Assembly: GCF_913777625.1 (NCBI RefSeq)
Contig: NZ_CAJYTI010000014.1
Coordinates: 1 to 40,652, forward strand
Source of the DNA: an uncultured Sphingomonas sp.
Lineage (GTDB): Bacteria > Pseudomonadota > Alphaproteobacteria > Sphingomonadales > Sphingomonadaceae
Length of the DNA stretch: 40,652 nucleotides
Reading direction: 5' to 3'
Below are positions 26,828-37,683 of this stretch, one piece after another. The position numbers and the translations under genes were made by a program. Within the stretch, counting starts at the first letter, position 1. Each line of letters begins with the position of its first letter. The notes beneath the pieces were generated by a model. It was not told where the DNA came from, made no database searches, and saw nothing but the letters and a program-made list of their open reading frames with translations.

Positions 26828-28558
26828 CTATTTAGAACGGTGGAACACCCAGTTCACGCTGGCGCCGCCCGCCGGCGTCTCGCCCTGGATCACCAGCTGC
26901 TGCGTGGCGTGCGGACGGCCGCGCGCGTCGATCCACAGGCTCTCCTCGATCGCCAGCGTGCCGCCCTTGGCGCGGAACTGCCACAGCATGCCCGAGGCGG
27001 TGCGCAGGATCGCGCCGTGGCCGTCGGCGGTGGGCGACACCTCCACCTGCGGGGCAAGGTGGAAGCGCACCGCGAACGGTGCCGAATCGATCCGCCGCTT
27101 GCCGGAGGGCAGCAGCAGGTCCTCGCCGCGCAGATCGCGCCCGTCGTGCGAAAGCGTGAGTTCGCGGCGATGGAGCAGGCCGAAGCGGCGGACATAGCCG
27201 TCCTGCGCCGCCTCGATCCGGCTGGCGTTTTCGGTCTCGTGGCGGACCAGCTCGACTTCGCTGACCCCGCGCCCGAGCGTGCCATCGGCATGGATCGCGG
27301 TGGAGTTGCTGTCGCCCAGCACCAGCGTCGAATGCGCGGCGGTGGTGCGCAGGCCCTGGACCAGCTCGGCGGGGAGCCGCGCATCGGCGGCACGGCTGCC
27401 GCCGCAATTGACGACGATCCGGTCGGTGCCGTCCGAAAGCTCGAAGGCGAGGGTGGAGGCGCAGCCGGTCTGCGCTACCCGCGCGTCCGGCGGGGGGGCG
27501 GCGTCGAGGATCAGCACGGTGCCGGCGCAGGACAGGCGCTGATAGCCCCATTCGCGCGCCTGCTTGAGCGGGCGGGTGCGCACGCCGGTCGCCTCGATCG
27601 CCTGCTCGATCCACTCGCCGCCGATCGGCGCGCAGCCCTGCCAGCTGGAGAGCCCGCCATCGCCGTGGCAGACGCCGAGCAGCGCCGCGACCATGCGGTT
27701 GAGCGCGCCCAGCACGAAAGCGGGCGGCTCGATGCGGCGGCCGGCATAGGTCTCGCAGAGCAGGGTGATCAGCTGGATCGCGTCGAGCTGGCCATCGGGC
27801 GAGCGGCCGACGGTGCCGCCATCCTCATAGACCGAGGCGGTGATAGCCCGGTTGAGCCCGGCCTCGGCGAAGGCGCGGCGCGGGTCCCCGCCGGGCAGCA
27901 CGAGGCCCGCGACAGTGAGGCCCGCCCAGGCGGCGAGGCGCGGCACGCCCGCTGGCACCTTGTCGGCGCTGCGGTCGAGGTGGCGGGCACCTCTGGCCAG
28001 GGCATGCATCACGCCCGAGCGATAGACCTGGTCCGTCGACGACAGGATCAACGGGGCATGCGCCACCCAGGCCAGGATGCGCCGGCCGACCAGATCGGGG
28101 CGCCAGGCGGGGTCCGCGACCTGCTCGCCGTGCACCTTGAGCCAGCGGCGCATGAGGTCTTCGGCGATCGGCGCGCCCTGCTGCCGGGTGGCGACGCTGG
28201 ACAGGTCGCGCAGCCAGCCAAAGCCCTGGAGATGCTGGGTGAAGGCGGGCGACCAGTCGGGCTTGGCGAAATCGAGGCTCTCGATTGTGCGGACCTCGCC
28301 GCATAGCCGCAGCTCGCCGTCGAGCAGGGCGTTGCCGCGCTGCGGATCGCCGAAGAACGGATCGTCGGCGGCGGTGAGCAGCTTGAGCGGGTGCCGGCCC
28401 TTCAGCCGCATCGCATAGAAGGGCGAGCGCCAGGCGAGGCGCTGGAAGCGATCGGCGATCCGGTCGGCCAGCGACAGGCCGCGGTCGCCGCCTACCCGGA
28501 TCAGCCGCTTGCCTTCCTCGACTCCGTCGGCGGCGGAGTCCGGCGTTTGATCGGTCAA
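26828..28558 (-). CDS. Heparinase II/III-like protein
   Basis: A 576-residue protein with a helical toroid-like N-terminal part and a C-terminal heparinase II/III-type beta-sandwich (about 340-576: [60 protein letters not shown]). True heparinases are secreted polysaccharide lyases. This protein has no signal peptide, so the substrate may be cytoplasmic or the protein may act in another way. Relatives next to rsmB, rpe and purH are common in alphaproteobacteria. The TTG start at 28558 overlaps the rpe stop as TTGA; the frame is open further upstream only as a shadow of rpe. Confidence 0.85.
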   Translation of the reverse strand: MTDQTPDSAADGVEEGKRLIRVGGDRGLSLADRIADRFQRLAWRSPFYAMRLKGRHPLKLLTAADDPFFGDPQRGNALLDGELRLCGEVRTIESLDFAKPDWSPAFTQHLQGFGWLRDLSSVATRQQGAPIAEDLMRRWLKVHGEQVADPAWRPDLVGRRILAWVAHAPLILSSTDQVYRSGVMHALARGARHLDRSADKVPAGVPRLAAWAGLTVAGLVLPGGDPRRAFAEAGLNRAITASVYEDGGTVGRSPDGQLDAIQLITLLCETYAGRRIEPPAFVLGALNRMVAALLGVCHGDGGLSSWQGCAPIGGEWIEQAIEATGVRTRPLKQAREWGYQRLSCAGTVLILDAAPPPDARVAQTGCASTLAFELSDGTDRIVVNCGGSRAADARLPAELVQGLRTTAAHSTLVLGDSNSTAIHADGTLGRGVSEVELVRHETENASRIEAAQDGYVRRFGLLHRRELTLSHDGRDLRGEDLLLPSGKRRIDSAPFAVRFHLAPQVEVSPTADGHGAILRTASGMLWQFRAKGGTLAIEESLWIDARGRPHATQQLVIQGETPAGGASVNWVFHRSK

Positions 28559-29211
28559 GCCCCGCGCAGTGCCGCAATGTTGGCGGCGTACTGGCTCGGA
28601 CCGCCGGTGAAGGTCGCGGTGCCGGCGACCAGCGCATTGGCGCCGGCGGCGATCGCCTTGGGCGCGGTCTCGCGGTCGATGCCGCCGTCCACTTCCAGGT
28701 CGATGGCGCGGCCGCTCGCCTCGATGCGCCGGCGCAATTCGGTGATCTTGGGCAGCTGGCTCTCGAGGAACTTCTGTCCGCCGAAGCCCGGGTTGACGCT
28801 CATCACCAGGATCAGGTCGACCAGATCCATGACGTAATCCACCGCATCGACCGGCGTGGACGGGTTGAGCACCACGCCGGCGCGCTTGCCCAGCGCCTTG
28901 ATCGTCTGGAGCGTGCGGTGGAGGTGCGGGCCTGCCTCGGGGTGCACCGAGATCGTGTCCGCGCCGGCCTCTGCAAAGGCAGCCAGCATCGGGTCGACCG
29001 GCGTGATCATCAGGTGCACGTCGAAATTCTTGGCCGAGTGCGGGCGCAGCGCCTTCACCACCGCGGGGCCGATGGTGATGTTGGGCACGAAATGCCCGTC
29101 CATCACGTCGACATGGATCCAGTCGGCGCCGGCGGCGTCGATGGCGCGGACTTCCTCGCCGAGCCGTGCGAAATCGGCCGAGAGGATCGAAGGGGCGATG
29201 CGAACGGACAT
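28555..29211 (-). CDS. rpe: Ribulose-phosphate 3-epimerase
   Basis: A 218-residue TIM-barrel epimerase interconverting ribulose 5-phosphate and xylulose 5-phosphate in the pentose phosphate pathway. The metal and acid-base residues H33 and D35 ([11 protein letters not shown]), H66 (FDVHLMI) and D174 (LEVDGGI) are present, with phosphate loops NPGFGGQKF and [14 protein letters not shown] lies just before the ATG. rsmB is 130 bases upstream, across a hairpin and DnaA-box-like sequences. Confidence 0.97.
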   Translation of the reverse strand: MSVRIAPSILSADFARLGEEVRAIDAAGADWIHVDVMDGHFVPNITIGPAVVKALRPHSAKNFDVHLMITPVDPMLAAFAEAGADTISVHPEAGPHLHRTLQTIKALGKRAGVVLNPSTPVDAVDYVMDLVDLILVMSVNPGFGGQKFLESQLPKITELRRRIEASGRAIDLEVDGGIDRETAPKAIAAGANALVAGTATFTGGPSQYAANIAALRGA

Positions 29212-29240
29212 GGTCGTCTCCTAGGGAAGGGGCGAGTCGG

Positions 29241-29275
29241 GCGCAACCGGAGGGGCGAGCGCCCACCGGTTGCGC
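29241..29275. terminator. Inverted repeat between rsmB and rpe
   Basis: GCGCAACCGG (29241-29250) and CCGGTTGCGC (29266-29275) are exact inverse copies, with a further inner GGGC/GCCC pairing. It follows rsmB in the leftward direction and precedes the rpe ribosome site, so it may attenuate readthrough. No T-tract is seen. Confidence 0.45.
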
Positions 29276-29280
29276 ACTGC

Positions 29281-29301
29281 TTCTCCACAGACTTATCCAC
29301 A
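29281..29301. promoter_or_regulatory. Two adjacent DnaA-box-like 9-mers
   Basis: TTATCCACA at 29293-29301 is a perfect DnaA box, and TTCTCCACA at 29281-29289 differs from it at one base. They are in the same orientation, 12 bases start to start. CCACAG-CTTG-CTGTGG (29297-29312) also forms a hairpin that includes part of the perfect box. Confidence 0.55.
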
Positions 29302-29341
29302 GCTTGCTGTGGGGCCGGGACGAAGGGCCCCGGGCGTGCGA

Positions 29342-30619
29342 TCAGCGGCGGCGGAAGCGGGCGATGAAGAAACCGTCGAGGCCGCCCTGATCCGCCAGCA
29401 TGCCCGGCAGGACGCGGACCGAACCGTCCTCGCGCGGCGCAATGCCGGCGGGAAGCTCGTCTGCGGTCGCCGCTACCAGCGCGAACTCGGGATGCGCCGC
29501 GAGGAAGGGGGCGAGATGGGCCTCGCCTTCCTTGGGTTCCAGCGAACAGGTGGCGAAGACGAGCGTGCCGCCGGGCTTTACCCAGGCGGCGGCGCGGTCG
29601 AGCAGCTTGGCCTGCAGCTCGGCCATCTCGGCGATCAGCGAGGGGCGGACACGGTGGAGCACGTCGGGATGACGGCGGAAGATGCCGGTGGCGCTGCACG
29701 GCGCGTCGAGCAGCACGGCGTCGGCGGGGGCGGCGGGGCTCCACGTCAGCAGGTCGGCGGTGACGATCTGCGCCGAGAGGCCGGTGCGCTCCAGATTCTC
29801 GCGGAGGCGGGCGAGGCGGTTCTCGGCGACGTCGACCGCGGTCACCTGCCAGCCGGCAGCGGCCAGCTGGAGCGTCTTGCCGCCGGGCGCTGCGCAGAGG
29901 TCGAGCACGGTGCCGGTGCCTGCACCGATCAGCCGGGCAGGGATCGAAGCGGCGAGGTCCTGCACCCACCACTCGCCCTCGGCGAAACCGGGCAGCTCGG
30001 GCACGCTGGTGCCGGGCTCCAGCCGGGCATGGCGCGGGGCGAGGCTGGTTGCGCCGGGGACGGACCCCTCCGTCTTGAAGCTGAGGTCGAGCGGCGGCGG
30101 GGAGGCGATGGCCTCGCAGGCGGCCTGGACCACGGCGTCGCCCCACTGCGCCTGCCAGCGCAGCGCCACCGGATCGGGGAGCATCGGCAGGTCGGGCAGC
30201 GTGGCGTTGCCGCGCATCAGCGTGCCGAACACGCCGTGGACGAGCTTGCGCGGACCGCCGTCGACCAGCGGCAGCACGGTCGAAATGGCTGCATGGCCGG
30301 GCGTGCCGAGCGCGATCGCCTGGACCAGCGCGATGCGCAGCGCAAAGCGGGCCTTGGCGTCGTCCGGCAGGCGCTGGCGGGTGGCGGAATCGATCAGCGC
30401 GTCGAGGTCGGGCAGGCGGCGCAGCGCCTCGGCGGCGATGGCATGGGCCAGACCGCGGTCGTTGGGCGCCAGCCCCTGGGCGGCGGAATCGAGCGCCTGT
30501 TCGAGGGCAAGGCCGCGGCGGAGCACCGCATCGAGCAGCTTGAGCGCGGCGCGGCGGGCGGGGACGCCGGGGGCGTCGGGCTCGCGCTCGGCGGGGCGGC
30601 GGGTGGTCGGGCGGGCCAT
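29342..30619 (-). CDS. rsmB: RsmB-family RNA (cytosine-5)-methyltransferase
   Basis: A 425-residue enzyme with a NusB-like N-terminal RNA-binding domain (about 20-150) and a SAM-dependent m5C methyltransferase domain (about 215-425). It shows DLCAAPGGKTLQLAA (SAM loop), DAPCSATGIFRRHPD with C308, and FATCSLEPKEGE with C358, the two catalytic cysteines of the family. The expected target is C967 of 16S rRNA. The start MARPTTRRPAER at 30619 is preferred; the open frame upstream is antisense to the DUF1674 gene. It is the first gene of the leftward series. Confidence 0.93.
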   Translation of the reverse strand: MARPTTRRPAEREPDAPGVPARRAALKLLDAVLRRGLALEQALDSAAQGLAPNDRGLAHAIAAEALRRLPDLDALIDSATRQRLPDDAKARFALRIALVQAIALGTPGHAAISTVLPLVDGGPRKLVHGVFGTLMRGNATLPDLPMLPDPVALRWQAQWGDAVVQAACEAIASPPPLDLSFKTEGSVPGATSLAPRHARLEPGTSVPELPGFAEGEWWVQDLAASIPARLIGAGTGTVLDLCAAPGGKTLQLAAAGWQVTAVDVAENRLARLRENLERTGLSAQIVTADLLTWSPAAPADAVLLDAPCSATGIFRRHPDVLHRVRPSLIAEMAELQAKLLDRAAAWVKPGGTLVFATCSLEPKEGEAHLAPFLAAHPEFALVAATADELPAGIAPREDGSVRVLPGMLADQGGLDGFFIARFRRR

Positions 30620-30675
30620 GGTCAGCGCACTCCCTTGCGATGTTCTGCTCGTGCGTGCGCTACCCAACCGTTCAC

Positions 30676-30704
30676 TTGACCATGCTCCTTTGCGGGCCGA
30701 CATG
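30676..30704 (+). promoter_or_regulatory. Possible promoter of the DUF1674 gene
   Basis: TTGACC (30676-30681), a 17-base spacer and GACATG (30699-30704). The -35 is good and the -10 poor. It lies in the divergent rsmB/DUF1674 gap, followed by AGGAAGG (30718-30724) as the ribosome site. Confidence 0.3.
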
Positions 30705-30732
30705 GGCCGGGCAACCAAGGAAGGCAATCCCG

Positions 30733-30894
30733 ATGGGCAAGCGACCCGACCATGTGCAGCCCCCGGCCTATCTCTCGAAGAGCCCGCCGGTGCCCAAGCC
30801 CGAACCGATGCAGCGGCCGGACAAGGACCCGCTGGCAAAGGATCCCGTCCGCTATGGCGACTGGGAGCTGAAGGGCATCGCGATCGATTTCTGA
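30733..30894 (+). CDS. DUF1674 protein (succinate dehydrogenase assembly factor 4 family)
   Basis: A 53-residue protein, MGKRPDHVQPP at the start and DPVRYGDWELKGIAIDF at the end. The C-terminal YGDWE..G.AIDF pattern is the signature of DUF1674/SDHAF4, small proteins that help flavinated SdhA mature in mitochondria and alphaproteobacteria. The N-terminal half is Pro/Lys-rich and probably disordered. The ATG at 30733 follows AGGAAGG; the frame extends upstream but without family similarity. It is divergent from rsmB. The 43-nt-period repeat begins 18 bases past the stop. Confidence 0.88.
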   Translation: MGKRPDHVQPPAYLSKSPPVPKPEPMQRPDKDPLAKDPVRYGDWELKGIAIDF

Positions 30895-30911
30895 TCGGGG
30901 ACCCGGCCGGC

Positions 30912-30975
30912 GAAGTTTAGGAAGTTTAGGCGTCCGCGGGTTTTTCGCGGCGCCGAAGTTCAGGAAGTTTAGGCG
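30912..30975 (+). repeat. Direct repeat pair, 43-nt period (copy B)
   Basis: GAAGTTTAG in tandem plus GCG at 30912-30932 is repeated with one change at 30955-30975. The 22-nt spacer contains a short CCGCG/CGCGG hairpin around a T-run. The period, unit and sense orientation relative to the upstream gene are the same as at 25100-25163. Confidence 0.75.
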
Positions 30976-31108
30976 CGCGCCGCCAATCCGTCCGCTTGGT
31001 GCCAGGCCCATCGCCGATCCATGGATAGCGGCCATCCATAGCCCGTCGCCCCAGCGACGCTGGGAAATCCGCGAGCAGGCGCTGAAAGGGGCCGGCAGGC
31101 TGTAGGCG

Positions 31109-31128
31109 ATGCCAGCGTGCGCTGGCAT
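31109..31128. repeat. REP-like palindrome (ATGCCAGCG..CGCTGGCAT)
   Basis: A perfect 9-base inverted repeat with a 2-base centre. A related CCCAGCGACGCTGGG-like palindrome lies at about 31050-31070, so this may be another doublet. The pair sits in a convergent gap and may terminate msrA transcription. Confidence 0.5.
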
Positions 31129-31259
31129 GACGACACTTGGAGATGCCGCCGAAATTTCCACGCGCGGGAAACCGGTCCAAGCGCCGCGACGGCAGTCATT
31201 CGACGGTTCAAAGAACCTGCAGAGGCTAGCAGGAACCCCGCCTGTAGGACAGCGGCGGC

Positions 31260-31937
31260 TCAGTTCGCCAGCTGCGGGAAGGCGGCGCGGAAGGCGGCGA
31301 CCTTCGGCTTGTCCCAGCGCATGATATAGGGGTGGGTGGGATGCCGCCAGAAGAAGTCCTGGTGGTAGTCCTCCGCCGGATAGAAGCTGCCGGTTTCCAG
31401 CTTGGTCGTGATCGGCTTGGGGAAGGCCTTTGCCCGGCCCAGCTGCGCGATATAGGCCTCGGCGACGCGGCGCTGATCGGCATTTTGCGGGAAGATCGCG
31501 CTGCGATAGCTGGGGCCGCGATCCGGGCCCTGGCCACCCTTTTGCGTCGGGTCGTGCGCCACCGAGAAATAGACGCGCAGCAGCGTGCCGTAGCTCACCC
31601 GGGTGGGATCATAGACGATCTTCACCGCCTCGGCATGGCCGGTCGTCTCGGTCGAGACCTGCGCGTAGGTGGCGGTGCCCTGGGTGCCGCCGGCATAGCC
31701 GTTGGTCACCGACTGGACGCCCTTCACCGACTGGAACACCGCCTCCATCCCCCAGAAACAGCCGCCGGCGAACACCGCCGTCTGCGGCTTCTTCGCCTTG
31801 GAGACGTCGACCGCCGGCAACGGCAGCGGCACCGCCGTCGCCTTCTCGATGCGCAGGCCGCCGGCCGCGATCAGCAGGAAGGCGCCGCCGGCGAGCGCGG
31901 CGAGGGAGAGCGGGAGCTTCAACGGGCTACGGGTCAT
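31260..31937 (-). CDS. msrA: Exported peptide-methionine (S)-S-oxide reductase
   Basis: A 225-residue MsrA that repairs methionine-S-sulfoxide. The N-terminal hydrophobic segment (about 8-28, PLSLAALAGGAFLLIAAGG) is a signal peptide or anchor, so the enzyme should act in the periplasm. Catalytic C60 is in AVFAGGCFWGMEAVF, followed by VTNGYAGGTQG, TTGHAEAVKIVYDP and EDYHQDFFWRHP. C60 is the only cysteine in the protein, so the usual C-terminal recycling cysteines are missing. It is transcribed away from the aminotransferase gene by a 45-base gap on the same strand. Confidence 0.93.
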   Translation of the reverse strand: MTRSPLKLPLSLAALAGGAFLLIAAGGLRIEKATAVPLPLPAVDVSKAKKPQTAVFAGGCFWGMEAVFQSVKGVQSVTNGYAGGTQGTATYAQVSTETTGHAEAVKIVYDPTRVSYGTLLRVYFSVAHDPTQKGGQGPDRGPSYRSAIFPQNADQRRVAEAYIAQLGRAKAFPKPITTKLETGSFYPAEDYHQDFFWRHPTHPYIMRWDKPKVAAFRAAFPQLAN

Positions 31938-31982
31938 GATACCCCCATATAGGGATGAAGAGGCCCCCGCGTTACAGGTCCC

Positions 31983-34987
<3,005 letters not shown>

Positions 34988-35066
34988 CAGCCGACTCGAA
35001 TGCAGGCGCCAGCCGGATTGGGCAAGCCTTGGTTGCCGCGCGCCCGCGCGCGGGGTAGCGAGGGGC

Positions 35067-35750
35067 ATGGCGCCCCCCGATCCCAACGCTGCCCCGCCGC
35101 CGCTCCGCGCGGCGATCGTTCCCGTCACGCCGCTCCAGCAGAATTGCACGCTGCTGTGGTGCACGAAGACGATGCGCGGGGCGTTCGTCGATCCCGGCGG
35201 CGATCTCGATCGGCTGCGCGCGGCGGCAACCCAGCACGGCGTCACGATCGAGAAGCTGCTGATCACCCACGGCCATATCGACCATTGCGGCTCGGCCGGC
35301 ATCTTCGCCGAGGAACTGGGCGTGCCGATCGAAGGCCCGCACGAGGCCGATCGCTACTGGATCGCCCGGCTGGAGGATGACGGCCGCGCCTATCGCGTGC
35401 CCGGCAAGCCGTTCGAGCCGGATCGCTGGCTGGAGCAGGGCGACCAGGTGACGGTGGGCGAACTGGTGCTCGACGTCTATCACTGCCCCGGCCACACGCC
35501 GGGCCATGTCGTGTTCCACCATCCCGAGTCGAAGCTCGCGATCGTCGGCGACGTGCTGTTCCAGGGATCGATCGGGCGAACCGACTTTCCGCTGGGCAAC
35601 CACCAGGACCTGATCGACGCGATCACCACCCGGCTGTGGCCGCTGGGGGACGACACCGTGTTCGTCCCCGGCCATGGCCAGCCGAGCAATTTCGGCCAAG
35701 AGCGGCGCACCAACCCGTTCGTCGCCGATTCGGTGCTGGCCCGCGCCTGA
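35067..35750 (+). CDS. MBL-fold metallo-hydrolase (glyoxalase II-like)
   Basis: A 227-residue metallo-beta-lactamase-fold hydrolase of the YcbL/glyoxalase II group. Metal ligands are in ITHGHIDHCG (HxHxDH), HCPGHTPGHVVFH and VPGHG, with IVGDVLFQGSIGRTDFPLGN carrying the bridging Asp. Members hydrolyse hydroxyacylglutathiones or persulfides; the exact substrate is uncertain. The ATG at 35067 follows GAGGGG. It is divergent from pabBC and convergent with the MAPEG gene across a hairpin. Confidence 0.92.
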   Translation: MAPPDPNAAPPPLRAAIVPVTPLQQNCTLLWCTKTMRGAFVDPGGDLDRLRAAATQHGVTIEKLLITHGHIDHCGSAGIFAEELGVPIEGPHEADRYWIARLEDDGRAYRVPGKPFEPDRWLEQGDQVTVGELVLDVYHCPGHTPGHVVFHHPESKLAIVGDVLFQGSIGRTDFPLGNHQDLIDAITTRLWPLGDDTVFVPGHGQPSNFGQERRTNPFVADSVLARA

Positions 35751-35774
35751 GGCGCTACGAACCCCTGTTTCTTC

Positions 35775-35800
35775 GTCATCCCGGCTTTCGCCGGGATGAC
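35775..35800. terminator. Bidirectional hairpin between convergent genes
   Basis: GTCATCCCGGC (35775-35785) and GCCGGGATGAC (35790-35800) form a perfect 11-bp stem with loop TTTC. It sits 25 bases after the MBL stop and 16 bases before the MAPEG stop. The sequence is a single unit of a widespread REP type. Confidence 0.65.
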
Positions 35801-35816
35801 TACAAGGGAGCGGGAC

Positions 35817-36218
35817 TCAATGCAGCGGGTTCGATCCCGTATAGCCGAGCCACGCGGCATAGAGGCCGAGGCCCGCGACGATCAGGAAGGTGGTGAGCGC
35901 GCCGATCTTGCGGCCGAGCAGCCAGCCGTCCATTCCGAAGGCGTGCACCACGCGGCCGAGCAGATAGACCGCGGCGACCACCCACAGATAGAATCGCGTG
36001 CCCTGGGCCAGCTCGATCAGGCCGATCAGGATCAGCACGAAGGGCGTATATTCGACGAAGTTCATCTGCGCGCGCATGCGCGCGAGGAGGCGGGGGCTGC
36101 CGCCGTCGCCGGTGAGTACCTTGTCGGCCGTGCGAATCTGGATGACGCGAATCGCCAGCCACAGGTTGAGCAGCGCCGCCGCGCCTGCGCTGGTGAGTGT
36201 GACCGGCAGAAAAAACAT
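35817..36218 (-). CDS. MAPEG family membrane protein
   Basis: A 133-residue protein with four hydrophobic helices and the MAPEG pattern: LPVTLTSAGAAALLNLWLAIRVIQIR, then RMRAQMNFVEYTPFVLILIGLIE (the N..E motif of glutathione-dependent membrane enzymes), RVVHAFGM. The family includes microsomal glutathione transferases; bacterial roles are mostly unknown. The ATG at 36218 (MFFLPVTLT) is preceded by GGGGGA; the ATG four codons earlier (36230) is an alternative. Confidence 0.87.
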   Translation of the reverse strand: MFFLPVTLTSAGAAALLNLWLAIRVIQIRTADKVLTGDGGSPRLLARMRAQMNFVEYTPFVLILIGLIELAQGTRFYLWVVAAVYLLGRVVHAFGMDGWLLGRKIGALTTFLIVAGLGLYAAWLGYTGSNPLH

Positions 36219-36355
36219 CGCGTCCCCCATGTGAAACAGGCCAAAACCCCTGCCACGCGCGGCTTCTGCTTGCAACGCGGACGAGAATCGCTATACGCGC
36301 GGGCTCGCTTCGTGACCTGTCCGCTGGTCCGGCGAGCGGCCGGCCTAGCCGTCGC

Positions 36356-36384
36356 TTGCCCGAACTACCCTGTGGGCGTATCGC
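36356..36384 (+). promoter_or_regulatory. Possible promoter of rpmF-plsX-fabH
   Basis: TTGCCC (36356-36361), 17 bases, TATCGC (36379-36384). The predicted start, near 36391, would leave a leader of about 30 bases with a GAAGGTG ribosome site before rpmF. The match is moderate. Confidence 0.3.
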
Positions 36385-36421
36385 GACTTATTGATTCATT
36401 TAGCTTGTTGAAGGTGCCGAA

Positions 36422-36601
36422 ATGGCCGTTCCTAAGAGAAAGACCTCGCCGTCGAAGCGTGGCATGCGTCGTTCGCACGATGCGCTGACTGTCGAATCGT
36501 TCCAGGAGTGCCCGAACTGCGGCGAACTCAAGCGTCCGCACAACCTGTGCAACGCGTGCGGCCACTATAACGGCCGCGAAATCGTTTCGGTCGAGGGCTG
36601 A
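36422..36601 (+). CDS. rpmF: 50S ribosomal protein L32
   Basis: A 59-residue ribosomal protein, [20 protein letters not shown] at the start, with the C4 zinc ribbon [20 protein letters not shown] (four cysteines kept) and the ending REIVSVEG. It belongs to the large ribosomal subunit. GAAGGTG lies about 7 bases before the ATG. plsX follows after 29 bases, the conserved rpmF-plsX-fabH order that links translation and lipid synthesis. Confidence 0.97.
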   Translation: MAVPKRKTSPSKRGMRRSHDALTVESFQECPNCGELKRPHNLCNACGHYNGREIVSVEG

Positions 36602-36630
36602 ACGACGTTCCGCAACGGGGGGTTGCCGGT

Positions 36631-37662
36631 ATGACTGTTCCCTCGCGGATCGCCGTCGATGCAATGGGCGGCGACGAGGGGGTCGCCGTCATGCTCGCCG
36701 GCGCTGCACGTGCACGTCGCCGCTTCGAGGGGATGGAGTTCCTTCTCGTCGGCGACGAGTCGCGCATTCGTGACGGCCTGAAGGCGCATCCGAATCTGGC
36801 AGCCGCGTGCGAGATCGTCCACGCGGCCGAAGTCGTTGGGTCCGATGCCAAGCCGAGCCAGGCGATTCGCCGCGCCAAGACCACCTCGATGGGGATCGCC
36901 ATCGACCTGGTGAAGCAGGGGCGTGCCGGCGCGGCCGTATCCTCGGGCAATACCGGCGCCTTGATGGCGATGGCCAAGCTGTCGCTCCGCACCATGGCGG
37001 GGATCGACCGGCCGGCGCTCGCCGCGCTGATGCCGTCGCTTGGCGCCAATGATACGGTGATGCTCGACCTCGGCGCCAATACCGAGGTGGACGAGCGCAA
37101 CCTGGTGCAGTTCGCGGTGATGGGCGCGGCCTATGCGCGCACCGCGCTCGATCTCGCGCGCCCGCGCGTGGCGTTGCTCAACATCGGCACCGAAGAGATG
37201 AAGGGCACCGACAGCATCCGCGATGCTGCCGCCCAGCTGCGTGCGGCCAAGCACCTGCCGCTCGAATTCACCGGCTTCATCGAAGGCAACCGGCTGTCGC
37301 GCGGCGACGTCGACGTGATCGTCTGTGACGGTTTCTCTGGCAACATCGCGCTCAAGACGGCGGAAGGCACCGCGCGCTTCGTCGCCGATCTGCTGCGCCG
37401 TGCGTTCAGTTCCTCGCTGCGCTCCAAGGTCGGGTTCCTGATCTCGAAGCCGGCGACCGAGCTGCTGCGCCACCATCTCGATCCAAACAACCATAATGGT
37501 GCCGTTTTCCTCGGGCTGAACGGCATCGTCGTGAAGAGCCATGGCGGCGCGAACGAGGTCGGGGTGGATACCGCGATCGGCTTCGCCGCCAAGATGGTGC
37601 GCGACGAACTGACCCGGCGCATTGCCGAGGATCTGGGGAACTTCGAGGCCAAGGCCGCGTAA
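36631..37662 (+). CDS. plsX: Phosphate acyltransferase PlsX
   Basis: A 343-residue enzyme that converts acyl-ACP to acyl-phosphate for phospholipid synthesis with PlsY. Family landmarks: [13 protein letters not shown] at the start, [77 protein letters not shown] and [19 protein letters not shown]. The length is usual. A G-run (GGGGGG) sits before the ATG. Confidence 0.97.
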   Translation: MTVPSRIAVDAMGGDEGVAVMLAGAARARRRFEGMEFLLVGDESRIRDGLKAHPNLAAACEIVHAAEVVGSDAKPSQAIRRAKTTSMGIAIDLVKQGRAGAAVSSGNTGALMAMAKLSLRTMAGIDRPALAALMPSLGANDTVMLDLGANTEVDERNLVQFAVMGAAYARTALDLARPRVALLNIGTEEMKGTDSIRDAAAQLRAAKHLPLEFTGFIEGNRLSRGDVDVIVCDGFSGNIALKTAEGTARFVADLLRRAFSSSLRSKVGFLISKPATELLRHHLDPNNHNGAVFLGLNGIVVKSHGGANEVGVDTAIGFAAKMVRDELTRRIAEDLGNFEAKAA

Positions 37663-37683
37663 GTACGAGGTAGAAGGGGTCGC

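Larger units (their letters stand above)
30895..31259. other. 365-bp repeat-rich gap between DUF1674 and msrA
   Basis: No gene. It holds the direct-repeat element (30912-30975), a CCATGGATAG/CCATCCATAG short repeat region near 31020, and a perfect 9-bp palindrome at 31109-31128. The two flanking genes converge on it. Confidence 0.6.

Noticed and set aside
25209..27197. A 662-codon open frame on the plus strand, opposite purH
   Set aside because: It is a shadow frame of purH and the end of the heparinase-like gene. The composition is Arg/Gly/His/Ala-rich, with no family motif and no ribosome site, as is common in high-GC DNA.
28559..29266. N-terminal extension of the heparinase-like frame through rpe
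   Set aside because: The extension is a frame-shifted reading of rpe, and its product is Arg/Gly/His-rich nonsense. The family part begins after the TTG at 28558.
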